Part shown: positions 59,001-64,000 of the stretch, piece by piece | Layout of the letters: every line of letters starts with the position of its first letter | How positions within the stretch are numbered: position 1 is the first letter of the stretch | NCBI GenBank assembly: GCA_022113835.1 | Contig: JAILWY010000007.1 | Coordinates: 10,021,001 to 10,085,000, forward strand | Length of the DNA: 64,000 nt | Source: Atopsyche davidsoni | Taxonomy: Eukaryota; Arthropoda; Insecta; Trichoptera; Hydrobiosidae | Direction: 5' to 3' | Made by a program: the position numbers and the translations under genes | Notes under the pieces: generated by a model | Seen by the model: only the letters and a program-made list of their open reading frames with translations | What the model was told of the DNA's origin: nothing | The model's database searches: none

Positions 59001-62000
59001 AACCCGACACCACGAATCATTTCCAAGATCGGTTTCCGCGGTGTCAATGCGACCAGGATAACAGCAGAGTGAAGAGGTGTTATTTAGGAGTTTTATAACC
59101 CCCGGATAGTTAGGGAATCCGATTCCATTACAGATAAACAGCTTCCATCAACTCGCCAGTCGTTAAGGCCCTCCGTAAAGTGACCGCTCGCCCTTGCCTC
59201 GCAAATGCTGTGACGATTTACTTACTCTCCTTCTGCTATCGTGTTCGGTTAACATGAGTTTTTATTGCATTGGATACAAAACCGCTTAATATGAATTATA
59301 TTCAATTAGCTGCTTTGGAAACATTTACCTCTTATCTCTAACTGGTCTTCCTTTAACAATGTATAAATTCTGCTTTAAATTATTTTAGATTTTGTGCGAA
59401 CAAATATGACATTCAAACGGCTAATATTATGTCTCTTATTTTAACATGCGGTTTTATATAATGTATTTTATATCTGAATAAAAATATTTATTATTTTTAG
59501 ATCAATGAATATCAAACGCGGTCGGTTATCTCGAGGTCTATGACAACTTTCTATATTATTGTACACATATATTAGAAATTTCATACCGGTTTTTAAATAT
59601 TTAACATCCGGCAATATTTTCATAGACATAATCCTGCTTACCTTAACCAGGATTTGCATTCACGGGTAAGCGAATTTAAAAGGTATGTCTTACAATCCGA
59701 AAGCCCAGCGACCGAGTATCAGGGCAGCGGAAACCGGGGGAGATATCCATTTACATTCTTTATCTCGCAGGGCAGATGAGATTTTTTATATCGAAGGATC
59801 AGGGCCCCCGCCCGGCTGATCTCCTGGTGGGAGTAGAGCTGACCACTCACATAATTCGGCCATATCCAGTAAACGCCCCGTGTTTCCTTGTAGTTTTTTC
59901 TTGTTTTTCTTTATTTTTTGGTTCCTTCTGTTATTGCCGGGCGATCAACATCATTGCCCTGGGAAATAACGATGTAGAGTAAATCTTTTGTAGGCGTGCC
60001 TGGTTGAAATTCTTTTTCCTCTCTTGTCTTCTGAGATCCTGGAATTTGTTACACAAAATTACTTCTTTACAACAAAAACCGTTTTTTCATTTGAAATATC
60101 ATCAAAATTGGTTAATAAGAGTGTACAAAATATCATTATTTGATTCCGTAGTAGAAGAAAAATATTATTCAAGCGTAAATATTTACTCTCTTATCAAACA
60201 AGGCAGCTCGTTAAGCCAATGCCCTGTCGGAAGTTCCTCTCGGATGATACGCAGATGTCGAAGTTCCTCAGAACAAAATCAATACTTACATTAAAAATCC
60301 CACCGCGATTCTCCTTGCCTTCAACAATAGGACCTATTCCGGAGTCTACACCGAGACATCGTGATTTCACTGTTAAAATATTCTTATATTTGTTCAGAGG
60401 GTCGCGAATACTGAAGGCATATTCCCTGTGGGAGATCCCGAGTGGGGCCACCGTGGCGGCATATGCAGTGAATAAGACCGGCTTTCTTCAAACGAATAAA
60501 ATAAAAGATCTGGCTTAAATTCTTATTTTTATCTAATGTTTATATTCTGCAATATATTTAGAGAGCACTTTAACTTAGATGTGTTCGTAGATTTTGGTTT
60601 CTTGAAGCTGTTTGAATTTTTCAGTCTCCAAGCTGAGACCGACTGTAAAATCTGAAGACGTTCTCAGCAAGATTTTGAACTATAAAAAACTGTTTTATAA
60701 AACGGTTTTAATCTGCAAGTAATTGTGTTTTAGATATGCTAGTTGCAGTTACAATTCTTCAGGATTTGAAATGTCCTTATAATTCATATGCGTAGTGGCA
60801 AAAGAGCATTTAGGTTTTATGGTTTTCAAGAAAATGTGTTTCGCATTTGGAGTAATAAGAGGTAACCCTAACCCCACGGTGCTGATGTCGGTAGGTATTG
60901 AGTTATTCCACGGTTCTGTTGCTGTCGGAAATATTTCACATTGTAAAACAGTACGAAAAGTAATTCACAATAACTGAAATGGAAATGATACCAGTTGACA
61001 TACCATCCCATCTCACCCAGCCCCCCCACACCCTCGACATACACCCTTTTAAATATTTTCCAGAATTATTATTATTCTACTTATTTTGTATTTAAAAAAT
61101 ATATAAATTTACTTATTGGGAAGACCAAGGGTTGATAATAAACTTTTTTTTATATCCAATGTATAAAAACTAATCATATTTCAGTAGCGTTTACTAAAAA
61201 TAAACATAAAAATAACGATATACACACATACAAGATATATAATTAATTTATTCAGATATTATTAGAGTAGCGATTTAATAAATAAATTTAGGTTGGTTGC
61301 AATAAACCTTGTATCGTATAATTAAATCCCTTTATGAGCAAATCTCGAACATTTATAGTTACAACATATTTTGTTAATGGCTATTTCATTATATTAATTA
61401 AATACTTTGGTTTTATAAGGACAATAAAGTGCATTTCAAGTATTAAAATACAGAACGTGGAAACTAATTATTTCATTAATTGTACGCAATTTCTTTTGTT
61501 GATAATAAATATAATAAAAGACATCGATCATTAAATGCATTAAAAGAGCAAGCGCTTAAACGTAATGAGAAACGTTTTATTAGCATAAGTCAATTAACTT
61601 TTACATTTTTTTTTATTATGCTGAGACATATTTTTATTTTATTTTTATACCGGGAAATACAAAAAAAGAGGTAACTCTCGTTCTAAAAAATCTGTAAAAT
61701 TTGTAAGTAAACACGCTAAGGGTCGTCTCTATACTCCTCTCTGAATATGTGATTTCCCTAGACAGAGGTTGTCGATTTGGACATTTTGTGGTTTGTTTTG
61801 ACAATTATGGGCCCCGGGGTGAAGGGGGTGTTGCGATCATCCCCGTCGATTTTACAACCCCCCCTTCGCGATTGAATGGGTTTTCGCGGTTGCGCCACCG
61901 GAAGTGAACGGGATTATTCTCTGTTAATGGATAATTATTTGGATTTTATGAATTTATGATATTTAAGCTATTAAACATTATTATACTATTTTTACCTGTA

Positions 62001-63600
62001 GAATAAAAGCCAAATTAATTTTGTGTAGTTTTGTATATCAAAGATTTACATTCTTCATTATAAAAATATATAAATAGCACTCACAATCTAAAATTTAATT
62101 TTATTTAATACAGTTTTGTCTTATTAATGCTGTTTTATCTTAAGTTATATTATTAAATGCAGATGTTGGCAGTTTTTCCGAGTTAATATAAGCATTGTTA
62201 ATTTATTTCAAATCCCGTAGAGGTACTCTCTAATTCAATCATGTTATCCATTCGACTTACGTTTCATAAAAAAATGGTTATTCTATGGGAAATTATTGTT
62301 TTAAATCAAAACATGAGTATTATATATGTTTATATATATATTTATTTATTATTCATAAATAAAATACGAGAGAACCGTGGCTTCAGAAGCGGTATCGGGA
62401 TTTCGCAGCCGGCGCAGTGGCGGAGCTAACAAAACGCATTGGGGTTTCGAATATCAATTTGAATAAATTTCAGGTCCCAACAGAAATCAACTTTATGATT
62501 GGTCGGATTTCTGAAAATCCGGTGTATTTGTTTGGCGTTAGCCGTGGACGGATTCGTTAAAAATATAAATAAGGGTAGATCAAGTACTGTAAAACGAAAT
62601 CTTAATTTTTTTTTAGCAAATTAGCCTATTAAAACTTAAAACGATATTGCGATAAAAAATAAAAAAAATACTGCATGTAACGTAAATGGTACTTAAAGTT
62701 ATGTTTTTATTTTAAAAACTTCGAGAACTCGAATCTCATCGAGAAACTATTTAAAAATTACGTTATTAGTAACATTTAAATCATAATGACCAACAGTTTT
62801 TTTTATCTAGTTAACGTTGACTTATTATCAAAACTCACAGTAGAATAATTTATAATTTTATTAACTTCTTTACTCTTTTTCTTATGAATAACGAAACTTC
62901 ATAAAACTCGTTTGCTAGTTTTTGTCAGCGTTGTTACTTGACTCATATAATGGCTAAAAAAACTTACTTTTAATGTAAGTTTATAATAATATACTATTTT
63001 TTAAATTTGATACCTTATCAAAATGTTATCCTACTAATTGACACTAAGGTTTTATTAATAAAGATATGATTGTTTAATATATTATAACTTTATTACAGTG
63101 GCTTTTCTGAAAATTTTGTTACAAAAAAATAAATGATTTGTGAAACTACTGATAATGTGAATAAAAACGGATTATCACGGAAAGAATTAATATTATTTTA
63201 GGGTTTCTAAAAAAATGCATAACCTACCCGCGCCCTCGGAGGCGGTATCACACAAGAATTGCCCGCCGGAAAAATAATTCCCTGCGCTGTTTTCGCGGTT
63301 TTTTTCCCTTTTCCCGAACACTCCCGTTATTAAATGGCTGCCACCATTCGGTTACAGTGCCCGATGGAAGATTAAAAGGCTTTGGGTAAAAGAAGGTGCC
63401 GCCTAGAGCCAAAGCCTTGCGCCCGAAGACCTGAAATCTGAAAAGTGCTGAAATTATTGCCACTCTCCATAAAAAAGAACCTCAAATACTTTTTCTCTCG
63501 GAAAGTGTAAAAAATTTACATATGATTTTGGGAAAAACGCCTGCTTCATAGTTTTTCTTAAAAGTTTTGGTTTTGAAAATCGACTTTCATACAATATTAA
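59001..63600. other. Spacer
   Basis: No gene or element recognised. GC-richer patches at about 59020-59240, 59700-59850, 61800-61910 and 63230-63440. AT runs such as 62320-62345. The open frames here (for example 60004-60294 and 60219-60518) overlap on both strands and show no domain. Confidence 0.45.
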
Positions 63601-63690
63601 GGTAATCGACTCACACATGAAACGATGAAATATTCTTCGAGAAGTTTCGTTACAATTCGTTGGATTCAAACGCACACCTCCACGTCTAGT
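63601..63690 (-). repeat. tRNA-derived SINE, family shared with 12.7 kb
   Basis: On the minus strand GTGCGTTTGAATCCAACG (B-box-like, about 63658-63675) is followed by a body with TTTCATCGTTTC and ATTACC, matching 12657-12740 in order and spacing. The A box is weak. A genuine two-copy SINE family in the window. Confidence 0.55.
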
Positions 63691-64000
63691 GAATGTGGAT
63701 TTATTAAATATATATTATTGTTTGATCATAAAATGGAAAGTATCTGCATTTAATATTTAGTGTTATTTTCCTACAAAAATCTATATTTTTTTTAAAATCG
63801 AATTACAATTCAGTCGTGCTGAATTTTATCCTTTTTGATGCGAACAGAGCGGCCAGTGCCCTCTCGTGCACGGAGGATCCATCTGAACGGTTTTCCAATT
63901 AAAATAAACCACCCTTAGCTGTCTGTCTCGTTGCACCCTCAACCCTCCCTCTCTACGTGTCCACCAAAGTTGACCGTCCCCTGATGAAATTTGCTACAGT
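63691..64000. other. Spacer to window end
   Basis: AT-rich up to about 63840, then moderately GC-rich with pyrimidine-rich CCCTCAACCCTCCCTCTC near 63940. No gene seen; a feature could continue beyond the window. Confidence 0.4.

Noticed and set aside
1..64000. CRISPR arrays, operons, rRNA genes or bacterial elements
   Set aside because: The tandem repeats present lack spacer structure, there are no closely packed genes, and all recognised elements are eukaryotic.

Overview
The window reads as a non-coding, accessory-rich stretch of an arthropod nuclear genome, most likely an insect. It is strongly A+T-rich by eye, has no operon structure, contains no complete conserved protein gene, and is studded with eukaryotic element types: a mariner-like relic with terminal inverted repeats, a Tigger/pogo-type MITE, hAT-type MITEs, and many tRNA-derived SINE heads carrying RNA polymerase III B boxes. 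Nearly all open frames over 60 codons look like chance. Order or species cannot be named from the sequence alone.

Layout. 0-8 kb: AT-rich spacer with one SINE head (2.2 kb), a complete 421-bp Tigger-type MITE (4.34 kb) and a hAT MITE (7.94 kb). 8-21 kb: mostly unique spacer with SINE heads (12.7, 18.05, 20.15 kb), a small fold-back element (20.4 kb) and an unexplained open frame (12.0 kb, minus). 21.9-26.1 kb: SINE head, hAT MITE with recognisable 8-bp target duplication, a dimeric tRNA SINE (24 kb), a hairpin element, and a second Tigger copy carrying a foreign insert. 28.1-29.1 kb: a 129-bp tandem array, open on both strands, fading out downstream. 29-43 kb: mostly spacer with GC islands, a second copy of the 25.7 kb insert (34.6 kb), dispersed repeat B (35.3 kb), a possible 36-nt microexon (36.03 kb) and a long AC/AT microsatellite (39.06 kb). 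43.3-47 kb: a degenerate 97-bp array, a 170-bp palindrome whose centre folds like a minimal hammerhead ribozyme (44.73 kb), and a recent triplication of a 470-bp SINE-containing unit (45.39-46.81 kb). 48.4-55.6 kb: the mariner relic, two inverted copies of a 400-bp repeat 2.3 kb apart, two SINEs, and repeat B with a hAT MITE inside it. 55.6-64 kb: spacer, GC islands and one SINE head.

The repeats explain perhaps a tenth to a fifth of the sequence. The rest is AT-rich spacer broken by short GC-rich islands that I cannot assign; they could be conserved non-coding elements or small exons of a large gene whose intron this is. The least explained items are the hammerhead-like palindrome and its dispersed relatives, the two-strand-open 129-bp array, and two microexon-like segments (36.03 and 50.18 kb) sharing the same 13-base acceptor junction.
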